From: Trichomonas vaginalis G3
Lineage: Eukaryota > Parabasalia > Trichomonadida > Trichomonadidae
Assembly (NCBI RefSeq): GCF_026262505.1
Contig: NC_067207.1
Location: 6,642,252 to 6,706,251, forward strand
DNA length: 64,000 bases
Direction of reading: 5' to 3'
The notes beneath the pieces are model-generated. The model did not search any database. It was not told where the DNA came from and worked only from the letters and a program-made list of their open reading frames with translations. Positions 21,101 through 30,113 of this stretch are shown piece after piece; the first letter of the stretch is position 1, and every line of letters starts with the position of its first letter. A program made the translations under genes and the position numbers.

Positions 21101-23167
21101 GACTTCCCTCCAATCTCTCTTTGCGAATTCAAAAACTTCAATTGATGTCATGTAGAAATTGAAGTTTTTGTTCTTTGAGATTGGTTTGTTCCTCAATAAA
21201 TCCATAATAGCAGCTGTGTACTCTGTGGCTGGCTTGTCAAGTAAATATCCTTCGAAATGGGACCTGGATAAGACATTGCAGAGTAAAATAGCAAGATACG
21301 AATTAGGAATGCGAGGAACAATGTTCTCAATGACACGTGATGTTAATTTGTCATCGACAAGTGATGAAATGTGCCAGGCAACTGGATTTGCAATTAAATC
21401 AACGAGTCTTGTATGGCGATGGGCCAAATTGCGAGCATTTGGTGCTGCTATCAAGAGATAAAGAAGTCTCTCGTAGCAGGAAAGTGCTGCTTTCTTGAAT
21501 TCGACATCATCGGATTTTAATGACTCAGCAAGCATCTTTTCTACGAACAACTGGTAGAACTGGTATCCGGATTGAAGGAATTGGAAGTCTGTTGACTCCC
21601 AGAACTTCATCTGCTGAAGGAAGATCTCAACAATACTTACTCTTGTTGATTGGTTGCTTGTTACTGCTTTTCCTGGCATCAATGAGTACTTGTCGAGTGA
21701 TCCGCGCTTCTTTTCTGGAAGAACAAGAGAGATATCAGAAACAGAAGCGAATTTGCAGATCAATCCGACCAAAGCAGTGTTTCTGTTGGATGTTATGTAC
21801 TGTGAGAACTTTGTTTCCTCTGTTGGATGACGGATTGCGCCAAGAACAATTGAATTTCGGACATCTTTCTCGAGTAATTCGATTGGAGTTCCGTATGTCT
21901 TCTCCATGATGGCGTTCTCTGTTGTCATTGAAAGTGTTGAGAGAAGAGTAACAATTCTGAGACAGATATTAGGGAATGTGTTTGAATCTGTAAGAACTGT
22001 TGACTTCTTTGCAAGAATTCTCTTGCAGACTTCGTTGATGAACTTAACTCCGTCATCAAATGTAATTGTTGCGGAGTCTGTGTAGTTATAATGGAATAAA
22101 TTGGCGGCAACACTCTCGAATTGAGTAGAGTTTCCTGTCTCGAGGAAGTTCTTGACTGACCTTTCGATTGTGGCCTCAAAGAGTTTGTCGTAAACGCCAT
22201 CTTTTGTATCACGAAGATATCTAAGGGAAGAGTTATTCGTAAAGAAGTTTGAGGTGACGAGCTTCATGAACTCTTCGTTGTTTTCCTCAACGGAGTTCTT
22301 GAAAACAGTGTAGTAGAAGTTTGTAGGAATAACTCTTGCTTGTTCAAGAGAATTGAAGCGGAGGTTGATTATATTGATGCCATTGTTTCCTGTGCCGTTG
22401 ATAACTGGCGAGAAGGCAATTGTTGGGAAGACTTTGTGGATCTTGAAAGATGAAACAATTTTGCCTAATTTCTCGCGAAGAGAAGCAATTGGCTCCCAAA
22501 TAGAATAGGAATTGGATACAAGGCGTGTAATATAATCGAGGGATGCGTTGATCAGTGGAGATTCCCAATCTAATGTTTCAACATACTGAAATGTGTCCTG
22601 GAGACAGTTGAAAATGGTATCAACGACTTTCTCACGGTTGTAACTGATAGGAATCGTCATATAATCGTAGGCATTGCGCTCCTGAAGGTCTTTATATGTA
22701 TGTTTTCCATCAAGAGCATAAAGTAACTGCTCAGGAAGCTTACTTCCATGCTTGAAGTCTGTATTTGGTATACGAGCATTGACAATCTTGGCGATTACGT
22801 CTGTTGGGAGGCATTTTAGTGCTGGCTTTAAAGCAGCATTGTAAGCGATCGGAGATTTGACGATGTCGTATGCGACATCTGTAAGCTTGGAGTTCTCATC
22901 GCATTCCTTTTCCATTGTATTGAAAATTTGTTCAATTGTGTATGTGTGATTGAATTGGAGTAATTTGATGAGGGAGAGAATGTGTTCCTTTGGCATTTCA
23001 TCAACTAATGTGTTGAGAATATCTGTTTCTAGAAGGAGTGTAGCTAATTCATCGATAACTCTTGAATCAACAGTTGCTTGGGCTAAGCGATCCCACTGCT
23101 TCTCTTTAATAAGAGAACGGAGGAATTCTGGATTCCAAATTTCGGTGATGTTTGTTGAGTTGAGCAT
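18131..23167 (-). CDS. Large helical protein of unknown function (1678 aa)
   Basis: I choose ATG 23165-23167 (MLNSTNITEIWNPEF). The frame is open 19 codons further up, but only to a GTG, and a double Inr (TCACTTCATTTT) lies directly upstream of this ATG. Most of the protein (residues ~1-1530) is predicted helical, with repeated pairs of amphipathic helices resembling HEAT/ARM solenoids. No enzyme motif is found. The last ~140 residues are compositionally odd: rich in Ala, Pro, Cys and Met (AAPPPCPAPAAPQ, FSAAAPMALDACMDAAP), then strongly acidic, ending DPLDLWN. GC content is higher than in its neighbours and codon choice is regular, suggesting good expression. I considered a degenerate USP9X-like protein because of the long helical N-terminus, but no Cys or His box is visible. 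Confidence 0.85.
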   Translation of the reverse strand: MLNSTNITEIWNPEFLRSLIKEKQWDRLAQATVDSRVIDELATLLLETDILNTLVDEMPKEHILSLIKLLQFNHTYTIEQIFNTMEKECDENSKLTDVAYDIVKSPIAYNAALKPALKCLPTDVIAKIVNARIPNTDFKHGSKLPEQLLYALDGKHTYKDLQERNAYDYMTIPISYNREKVVDTIFNCLQDTFQYVETLDWESPLINASLDYITRLVSNSYSIWEPIASLREKLGKIVSSFKIHKVFPTIAFSPVINGTGNNGINIINLRFNSLEQARVIPTNFYYTVFKNSVEENNEEFMKLVTSNFFTNNSSLRYLRDTKDGVYDKLFEATIERSVKNFLETGNSTQFESVAANLFHYNYTDSATITFDDGVKFINEVCKRILAKKSTVLTDSNTFPNICLRIVTLLSTLSMTTENAIMEKTYGTPIELLEKDVRNSIVLGAIRHPTEETKFSQYITSNRNTALVGLICKFASVSDISLVLPEKKRGSLDKYSLMPGKAVTSNQSTRVSIVEIFLQQMKFWESTDFQFLQSGYQFYQLFVEKMLAESLKSDDVEFKKAALSCYERLLYLLIAAPNARNLAHRHTRLVDLIANPVAWHISSLVDDKLTSRVIENIVPRIPNSYLAILLCNVLSRSHFEGYLLDKPATEYTAAIMDLLRNKPISKNKNFNFYMTSIEVFEFAKRDWREVQKQYLSTFNVPVTDVCNPLLTDHPVDIQYNAPEQFQDIPEDLLLSISQSAWFKVVESVNEYYKVYEPKDYESDLAQMYIKIRQFAIDVAPSTLMKHIELELPTPEIKKFYETAMGQSVQIVYNKAYAPMIKEYFPDAILNFDAVNSLNVNEFLDEKSARNHIPIEYDGFIFYLYFKPHPQYQNVFSVVDYRNKLNDYKFSVLTNTVNSTNSLFDQVQQYKTSQLIGEKLKEEFTANRSNVKSVRKSYSNNTKPLKEFIKVFEALNKCKAADFYKSILCLQSLNSFYPTYNNTWTECPMITELADLIIKDISAPKLVKSFGKMRVTYSDLIEILNVLITIGLYSLGTLQNFKLLAKLNENQVHERFSGNTASFANIVKGNNLENIIMAMNTSFFVSQADQLINLSSTMIYEVIKKLLSGSPVLDDYIVTLCKMSVFPELVGFPAPSELIEFLKFAAKKNLQAKRAAVACASFYVQLHSQCGLQIPDVFEIFELAFKGYNDEMCAFFCLLCAPNATENAMRQIPALSDLLAHDAMPNYFVPKPPVTIPKELGAFYEKVVDSFILSGLVSKLPQYIELATHVLGELNLGESLPSRIAPFIEKGLNELKAGEDNSAFLKFATSFTALHEEFKGCFDSYSKAIKTLTLHSYVILKENARRKADQEYPKSFAKLGSNFNTIEQAIFKPFNEFNEPSEMAAVSKFCRKILPTFNENMPAVAVTEYINLQTTVAYFAGQEVENYSLEQDKKKQLTSFIKSFAGEFDICTYLPDPIRTIYNRLQSSFTSEHTVELSKLPRKLQRATQLANMFVRQVLDNIPELGDDELVKVIADLGIFARQEQVIARPFAARSNVLHTRAMATGFGAAPPPCPAPAAPQADFIAPQLCCFSAAAPMALDACMDAAPVMKCKSLGRAAPMELEERFAINEADECAEDEVMLEEQAEPMEMCLCGAAAPEPVANDADDEEAEEGAQVEALSVETEEANAEEDVDPLDLWN

Positions 23168-23173
23168 TTTTAA

Positions 23174-23184
23174 AAATGAAGTGA
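23174..23184 (-). promoter_or_regulatory. Inr (overlapping TCACTT and TCATTT)
   Basis: On the minus strand TCACTTCATTT sits 7-17 bases before ATG 23167. It contains two overlapping matches to the trichomonad initiator TCAYTW and supports the chosen start of the 1678-residue protein. Confidence 0.6.
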
Positions 23185-24179
23185 GTTGAACCCTTATTAC
23201 TTTGAAAAGATAAAAAGTTCGCACATAATTGTTATAAAATTACTTACAGATGATAAATACATCAAAAAAATTGGATGTTATATTTTATTGAAATTTTTAA
23301 AACGATAGCAAATTGAAAATTTATGAATATTAAGCTGCTTACACATATCTACAATATTATTTTCATGTCGATAGATAATTCAAAAGTCCTTTCAAATTTT
23401 GATCAAAAATAATCGGAGAATCGGCTGAAATTCATGCTATGTCCCCTATTCATCATAGGATTGAAAAATATCTTACTGATGTCAAGTAAAATTTTTATGG
23501 TAAATAAAACTTTCTATTCAATTTTTATTTCATTCAAATTTCAGTTTGAAATTGATCAAAAATTTTTTGGTTTTCAGCATTCATTCAACGAATTAAATGC
23601 GTTTGAATTTTTATTGATAGCCCGTTGTGTAAGAGGTGATTAAAATGCATTTGCCCAACTCGCAAATTAAAATACCTGTCAAAGCAATGTGTTATAGTTA
23701 AATTTCGAATTAAACTCGTGCTAACTGACCTTACCGTATATTCTCCTTCCAACTGAACGATTCAAATAATTCCTTATTTTAAATCAATGTCAGTTTTTGT
23801 TGTGCGAATACAATCAATGAATGCAGCAAATGTAAAATATGTGTGTCCCATTAAAAGGTGAATTTAATCATATTCGGGTATTCGAATAAGAATTTGTATA
23901 AATTCGCATGGAATGAACAATTACATATTAATTTTGCGTAACTTTGAAATCCATTGGCTAGCTTAGACGTTTGTTATATACTCCTAGTAAACATTCAGGA
24001 TTCACTATTCATACTTAGCAAATTTAATTGAATATATCAGAATTCCATTGAATGTGCTTTCTATTAATAAAAATAATTATATACCATTAAACTGTGTTTT
24101 CTTTGTATAATAATAATTCCGTCTATGTGAATCTAATCATTCAATTTTTCAAATAATCACGGCAAATATAATAATCATT
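23185..24179. other. Divergent intergenic region
   Basis: About 1 kb between the divergent 1678-aa gene and the GT-C-like gene. It is AT-rich and must contain both promoters. A 69-codon open frame at 23434-23643 has no recognisable content. TCATTATG overlaps the start codon at 24180. Confidence 0.4.
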
Positions 24180-26054
24180 ATGTTTTTTCTAGGCTATATT
24201 ACTTTTTTTCTTCCTTTTATAACAAGTTGCGCATCTTTTCAGTTGATGAAGTTTTTCAATAATGCGAAAATAACTCTATTAGAAGCGATTGGTGCCTCAT
24301 TTCCCATAGGAATGATTCTATCAACAATTATTTCTTTATTTTTTAACAGAATACTCGGAATTACGTTCTTCCATCTACTTGTCCATGTAATTTCTTTAAT
24401 TATTTTCACAATATTTATGCAACAAAAAAATAAACATAAAAATTTCAAGAAATTCAAGCTCAATCCGATCATTATCATTTTTTTTATACTTGAAGCAATC
24501 TTTACGTTCAGGATTTGTCAGAAAATCTTTCCAGAAAAAGGAGAAATTATAACTGATGCAACTGACCTGATGAATTTAGAATTCGCACTAATAGCTTCAT
24601 TCGCTAAAGGTATGAACAAAAGAAGTGATGTACTTTCTGGTGTAAGAAACCCTTTTTATTTAAATTCAACAATTACATCTGAGTATATAACCACATTCTA
24701 CGCTGCACTAATGAAGGTAGGCGGAGTTCCAGTAACGTTTTCAATCCAAATACAGACATTTTTCCTATTCATGTCGGTCTACATTTTACAATTTTCATTT
24801 ACATACAGAATTACTGGTAACAAGTTTGCTTCTTTGTTATCATCTCTTGCCGTTATTTTACCTGGTGGATTTGGTTTCATGGAATGGCCGATCTATCAAG
24901 TCAGAAATCAAAAAAATGTTGATTATATCAATATTATTTCAAAAAATCATTCAATATTTTGGGGACATCCACTAGTACACTGTTTATTGATTTCTAGGAC
25001 ATCAACTTTGTCCCTTTCTTTAGCTATTTTTACTTATATTCTGCTTGAATCAAAATTGGACATTTTTGCAGGTATTTCTCTAATGATGTCTTCAATCACG
25101 AGACCACAGAATGGATTTATACTTATGTTCTTCTACTTAGTTTATTGTTCTGACTTCAAAAAAGTTTTGAATAATATTTGGCTGGGACCATCCTTCAAAA
25201 TGAGAATTAAGACTCAGCTCAATGAATATTATGTCAGAATTATAATGGCAATTCTTAATTTCCTCATTTATTTCATGACAAACATTGATTTTCAAAAATC
25301 TTCATCAATGTGGTCGAAGAGCTCATCCAATAGTTCTGCTGTTCCATTTATATCATTCTTCATATCATGCTATGGATTACATTTCTTTGGATTCATTTCT
25401 TCGTGTAATCTCAAAAGATCTATAAATTTCATCATGACATTATCACTTTACTATTTCTGTGGATGGTTTACTTTCCAGTCACTTCATCGCAATAACTTTG
25501 CAATTGTTTTTTCAATTCTTTCTCCGATAATTATTTCATATTCTTTTGCATCGTACGGGAGATTCTATAATCGTCTGAAAAACAAAGAATTAATAGGTAT
25601 TTATGATGCATTTTTGTTGTTTATTTTCATAATTGGTGCAACTTCTGCAATATTAGGTTTCGAGAACCGTAAAAAGGTCACAATCGTCAGATCAACAGAT
25701 AATGAGACCGATCTTGTTGAATGGGTAGTCGAAAATACGTCAAGATTCGACGTTTTCTACAATAAATTCCCGATGAGATGGAATCCTGTTGTAACTAAGG
25801 CAGGAAGACAACTATTCTATGGAGATGATAATATGATGCCATATTTGATCGAAAACTTCGAAAAAAATAAAGATATGGTCCAAACAATTTATTACAAGAA
25901 TTTCACTTATTCGGACATTGATTACTTCATCTACGTAACAAGTGATAAGGATGGTAAAGATATTAAAAACAATCACAGAAAAATTTTGAAATTAGTTTAT
26001 GAAAATGACAAATATTTCATATTTAAGAACATCGTTAAGCACAAAGACGACTAA
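24180..26054 (+). CDS. Polytopic membrane protein, GT-C glycosyltransferase-like (624 aa)
   Basis: The ATG at 24180 starts a signal-anchor-like hydrophobic segment (MFFLGYITFFLPF). About 12 hydrophobic spans run to residue ~490, followed by a hydrophilic C-terminal domain of ~110 residues beginning near NETDLVEWVVENTSRFDVFY. A multi-span domain followed by a small soluble domain with a (W)VxENT motif is typical of GT-C-fold transferases using polyprenyl-phosphate sugars. The first luminal loop carries acidic residues (GEIITDATDLMNLEF) where GT-C enzymes have catalytic Asp/Glu. I therefore infer an ER- or Golgi-located sugar transferase or related integral membrane protein; the exact substrate is unknown. 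Inr-like TCATTA lies next to the start. It stands alone, with AT-rich flanks on both sides. Confidence 0.65.
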   Translation: MFFLGYITFFLPFITSCASFQLMKFFNNAKITLLEAIGASFPIGMILSTIISLFFNRILGITFFHLLVHVISLIIFTIFMQQKNKHKNFKKFKLNPIIIIFFILEAIFTFRICQKIFPEKGEIITDATDLMNLEFALIASFAKGMNKRSDVLSGVRNPFYLNSTITSEYITTFYAALMKVGGVPVTFSIQIQTFFLFMSVYILQFSFTYRITGNKFASLLSSLAVILPGGFGFMEWPIYQVRNQKNVDYINIISKNHSIFWGHPLVHCLLISRTSTLSLSLAIFTYILLESKLDIFAGISLMMSSITRPQNGFILMFFYLVYCSDFKKVLNNIWLGPSFKMRIKTQLNEYYVRIIMAILNFLIYFMTNIDFQKSSSMWSKSSSNSSAVPFISFFISCYGLHFFGFISSCNLKRSINFIMTLSLYYFCGWFTFQSLHRNNFAIVFSILSPIIISYSFASYGRFYNRLKNKELIGIYDAFLLFIFIIGATSAILGFENRKKVTIVRSTDNETDLVEWVVENTSRFDVFYNKFPMRWNPVVTKAGRQLFYGDDNMMPYLIENFEKNKDMVQTIYYKNFTYSDIDYFIYVTSDKDGKDIKNNHRKILKLVYENDKYFIFKNIVKHKDD

Positions 26055-27085
26055 GTAGTTACCTCATATATTGTATTTGTATTATAAATAAATTATTTTA
26101 AAATTATACCCTTAAGTTCATGCCTTGCAAAAATTTTTTTTTATATGGTGAAACTTATTATTCATTTTGAGATACAAGAAATGAGAAATAGACAATATAG
26201 TTATAGATATAGATGGGGCTCCTGCTAGAGATTAATCCTATGTAGTTTTTATAAGAATATAAGATATTCAAATTTGATTTATCTCATTAAAGTTAAAAAT
26301 AAAAACTAACATTAAAAATAGTGTTTTTATGATATAACTATGCTATATATATAAAATTGAAAAAAAAATAAATAACTAATTTAAAAATCGAAAATTGAAA
26401 AGTCAGTGGCTTAAACGATTCAGCTTCTTATTAGAAATCTATTTTTTAAGAAATGAGGGAAAACAAATCAATATTGACGAATTAATAAATCACATTTTAA
26501 CGCTTAGATATTATTCAAATATATCCTTTTTAAAAGATTTGATATGGTATGACATTTTTACTGCCGAAGTTTCGAAAACACTTAAATCAAATAACAATAA
26601 TGCAAATTTCAAATTCAGGGCGAAATATGGTGAATAACCAGGATCAGAGGTGGACATTGGCTTTATGATATGCAAAATAAGATAATAAAGCTTAATAGCG
26701 AAATGTAAAAAACATGAAGATTTTGGGGTTAAAATAAGTTGAAAATAATTTTTATGATATGAGTATTATACGTGATATTTCAGAATGCGAAAATCTCAAT
26801 TTTGTCAAAAATTACAACCGTTTTAAAATTGAATGGGAAAAAATTATAGTAAAGTTAATACTGATATTATATTAACCAAATATAGATATTAAAAATAAGA
26901 GGTTAAATTTAGCTTTGTGGAAAAATTCTGAATTTTTAATTGAATTTTAAAAATGTTAAACTGATATAAAAAAATTAAGCGTGAATAGGTAAGAGAGGAT
27001 GATATTTATATTTAAATTTCCCATAATGAAACATTGTTACGAATAGGACAATTGAATAAGGAATTTTTTGTGATAAGAGAGTGAT
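26055..27085. other. Intergenic, very AT-rich
   Basis: An 80-codon frame at 26395-26637 starts at TTG, has no ATG in its first part and no family match. I regard it as a possible remnant only. No RNA gene is seen. Confidence 0.4.
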
Positions 27086-28336
27086 ATTGTTGTAAACAGA
27101 AATTCATCAAAAGTGACACCTCAGAAAAGCTAAAATATTGAATTTTTGGAACTTTTGATAGAACACGTTTTTAAATATTAATTAAAGTAAATGTATATTT
27201 TGTAAAGATTCTTTTTAATAAAAAAAATAAAATTTTGAAGAAGAACACAAAATCTTCTGAAAAATAATATCACATAAACTCATATTATTTTCTAATATAT
27301 AACTATTTTATATAAAAATCAAATTCAATGATCTTAAAAGCGAAGGATAAACCTCAAAATTTACGAATATAATGAGTGGGAATATAATGCTTATCTATCA
27401 TAAAACCATATGAAATATCAATTTTTGCTTTACGCCTAATTTTTGACGACAATTAGCAAAAAATGTTAAATGTTAACACTCAGTCCATTTGAATATGAAA
27501 AATAAAATTGACTTTGATTAAATGTTTTTATTTATCATGCAATTCTTCTTGCGACCAAAGATTTGAATAAAAGTTCAAAAAATAAGATAGCTTAAAAAAT
27601 AATATACGGTAGTGTTTACTAATAGATGAATAGTATATAAATTCTATTAAAATGGATTTGATCCAAAAAAATATATAAAATTTGATCATAAATAAAAACG
27701 TTTTAAATTACTTCTTCATTTAAATTATAACAATTATTTTTGGTTTTATATTTTTTTGGATCAAATCCATTTTAATAGAATTTATATACTATTCATCTAT
27801 TAGTAAACACTACCGTATATTATTTTTTAAGCTATCTTATTTTTTGAACTTTTATTCAAATCTTTGGTCGCAAGAAGAATTGCATGATAAATAAAAACAT
27901 TTAATCAAAGTCAATTTTATTTTTCATATTCAAATGGACTGAGTGTTAACGTTTAACATTTTTTGCTAATTGTCGTCAAAAATTAGGCGTAAAGCAAAAA
28001 TTGATATTTCATATGGTTTTATGATAGATAAGCATTATATTCCCACTCATTATATTCGTAAATTTTGAGGTTTATCCTTCGCTTTTAAGATCATTGAATT
28101 TGATTTTTATATAAAATAGTTATATATTAGAAAATAATATGAGTTTATGTGATATTATTTTTCAGAAGATTTTGTGTTCTTCTTCAAAATTTTATTTTTT
28201 TTATTAAAAAGAATCTTTACAAAATATACATTTACTTTAATTAATATTTAAAAACGTGTTCTATCAAAAGTTCCAAAAATTCAATATTTTAGCTTTTCTG
28301 AGGTGTCACTTTTGATGAATTTCTGTTTACAACAAT
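27086..28336. mobile_element. 1.25-kb palindromic (foldback) element, copy 1
   Basis: Two ~590-bp arms (27086-27677 and 27746-28336) are near-perfect inverse copies around a spacer of about 70 bases. The ends are ATTGTTGTAAACAGAAATTC and its inverse. It has no coding capacity. A second copy lies at 40966-42224. High identity between arms and between copies implies recent activity or ongoing conversion. The TA next to each end (TG-TA-AACAG ... CTGTT-TA-CA) would fit a TA target as used by Tc1/mariner/pogo elements, but the palindrome makes the exact border ambiguous. The pogo-like transposase starting 430 bp downstream is a possible source of mobility; this link is inference. Confidence 0.8.
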
Positions 28337-28690
28337 TTTTCCAAAAATATCAAAGAACCAATTTGATGCTGTTGTTCTACATGATATTCAATTTAATGTT
28401 ATTTTAAAATTTAAAGATGAAACTGAATTATTGTGAATATAGGTGAGTTTCAATAATTTTGCATAAGATATATTGAATGCCCTTGATATGCGGTTATATT
28501 ACAGAATAATAAAATATAAAATAATAAATGTATGATATAAATATGAAAGGCTTAGTTGATCAAACGAAATGAAGATGTAAATTAATTTCAAAAATCTTCA
28601 CAAAGAAGGTCTGTGCGATTTTTTAGAAACATTAATTGGATGACAATGCAGGATTCGTATTAAGAAATCATAATAAAAAAATCAGATTCA
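28337..28690. other. Region between foldback element and transposase ORF
   Basis: Bases ~28338-28435 read FPKISKNQFDAVVLHDIQ and on to a stop with protein-like composition, starting exactly at the foldback border. This could be a gene fragment interrupted or flanked by the element. The rest is AT-rich without signal. Confidence 0.35.
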
Positions 28691-28763
28691 TGAAAAGTGA
28701 CATAAATTTCAAATATCAGATCCTAACAATACCCAACAAGAACTTTTAAATATTCTTGATGGA

Positions 28764-30113
28764 TTGAAGCGATATGATGTAAAGCGATATTATCGGAACC
28801 CTGCTTGTATACCAGATGAACAATTGGAAAAAATTCTTTATTTTTTAAAGTATATGATCGATAAAGAGACATTTCTTAAAAATTCAGCAATAACAAAGCA
28901 AACAAGAATCCCTGTTTACACAATTAGGAACTGGATTAAAAACTTAATGCAAGACCCCAACTATAATCCAAAATTATCAAAAATCAAATCGCATCTAGCA
29001 GTCAGTGAGGAGTTTGATCAAATAATTCTGTTTATAATTGAAACAGAATTCATAGACCAAGGCTTTTATATCAGTACATTTATCTTGAGGAACATTGTAA
29101 TTAGATGTTCGATCGAATTTCAGGATTTAGTATTAAAACCAAATTTTAAAGCATCCAAATATTGGCTTTCGATTTTTCGACAAAGAATGGGTCTTGTTTT
29201 AAGAGGTTTTCATCAACCCAGAGAAAGTGAAGGAACAAACTTAGAAGAAGAAATTAACGATTTTGAATTAACAAAAAGACAACTATTGGAAAAGCATAGG
29301 AATGACCAATTTATATCGCGCTTAATAAATATGGACGAAAGTAAATGGTATGAGCATCCAATTTTTGGTTTGACATTTGGATTTAAAGGCGTAAAAAATG
29401 TTGTTTTCAAGACATACAATGAAAAAGCTTGTATTACAATAGTTGCTACCATTACATCTAACGGAGAACAACGATTACCATTAATGATTCTACTTAAAGA
29501 TTCAGAAGAATGTAAGACTTTTGCTGAAAAATTTCCTAATATATATTTTGTTGAATCTAATAAAGGATGGACAACAGAAACAGGTATGATAAAATACATC
29601 AAATTTATTGTTGATTTTTATAAAAAGAATTACTTCTCACACAATCAAGCATATTTTCGTGAAAAAGAGAATCAGCACATAGACTTAATCGTAGACAAAT
29701 ATCTGTCTCATATAGGCGGTCAAAAACTGAAACAATGTTTAGTAAAAAATAATGTATCAATTTATTTTGTTCCGTCGGATGCCACAGGTAGGTGTCAGCC
29801 GCTTGATGTCAGAGTCTTCGGGGCTCTAAAAGGATCAGCAAGTAAGTTGTATTGGCAAGAATTTATCTTTAATCGAAATTTTCAATTAAATAGAACAAAT
29901 TCAATTCGTATTCTTGAGAAAGCATGGGATCAACTCGACAAGAAAACAATCGCAGATGGATGGAAAGAATACGAAAGAATTATGAAATTTAATAACACTG
30001 ATAATAGCAAAATTTATGCTCAAATAAATAAATTGCATGGTGATGTCTACGAGCGCATAATGAATATAAATGATCAATTGATTCTCAAAAAAAATGAATT
30101 CGAAATTATATAA
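28764..30113 (+). CDS. Pogo/Tigger-like DDE transposase
   Basis: The frame is open from about 28694 without an ATG; the displayed start is a TTG and the first in-frame ATG is 28854, so the gene is probably 5'-truncated. N-terminal helix-turn-helix (TKQTRIPVYTIRNWIKNL), then a DDE_1-type catalytic core. First Asp in INMDESKW, second in LIVDKYLSH, third in GRCQPLDVRVF, with 36 residues between the last two. The hallmark GRCQPLDVRVFGALK identifies the pogo/Tigger branch of the Tc1/mariner superfamily. It ends YERIMNIND... at TAA 30113, overlapping the next ORF by 20 bases at an A8 run. The transposase domain inside the next ORF is its diverged paralogue. The triad is intact, so catalytic competence is possible if translated. 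Confidence 0.85.
   Translation: MKRYDVKRYYRNPACIPDEQLEKILYFLKYMIDKETFLKNSAITKQTRIPVYTIRNWIKNLMQDPNYNPKLSKIKSHLAVSEEFDQIILFIIETEFIDQGFYISTFILRNIVIRCSIEFQDLVLKPNFKASKYWLSIFRQRMGLVLRGFHQPRESEGTNLEEEINDFELTKRQLLEKHRNDQFISRLINMDESKWYEHPIFGLTFGFKGVKNVVFKTYNEKACITIVATITSNGEQRLPLMILLKDSEECKTFAEKFPNIYFVESNKGWTTETGMIKYIKFIVDFYKKNYFSHNQAYFREKENQHIDLIVDKYLSHIGGQKLKQCLVKNNVSIYFVPSDATGRCQPLDVRVFGALKGSASKLYWQEFIFNRNFQLNRTNSIRILEKAWDQLDKKTIADGWKEYERIMKFNNTDNSKIYAQINKLHGDVYERIMNINDQLILKKNEFEII

Noticed and set aside
26395-26637. 80-codon plus-strand frame
   Set aside because: No ATG near its start, no domain, lies in very AT-rich DNA; at most a remnant.
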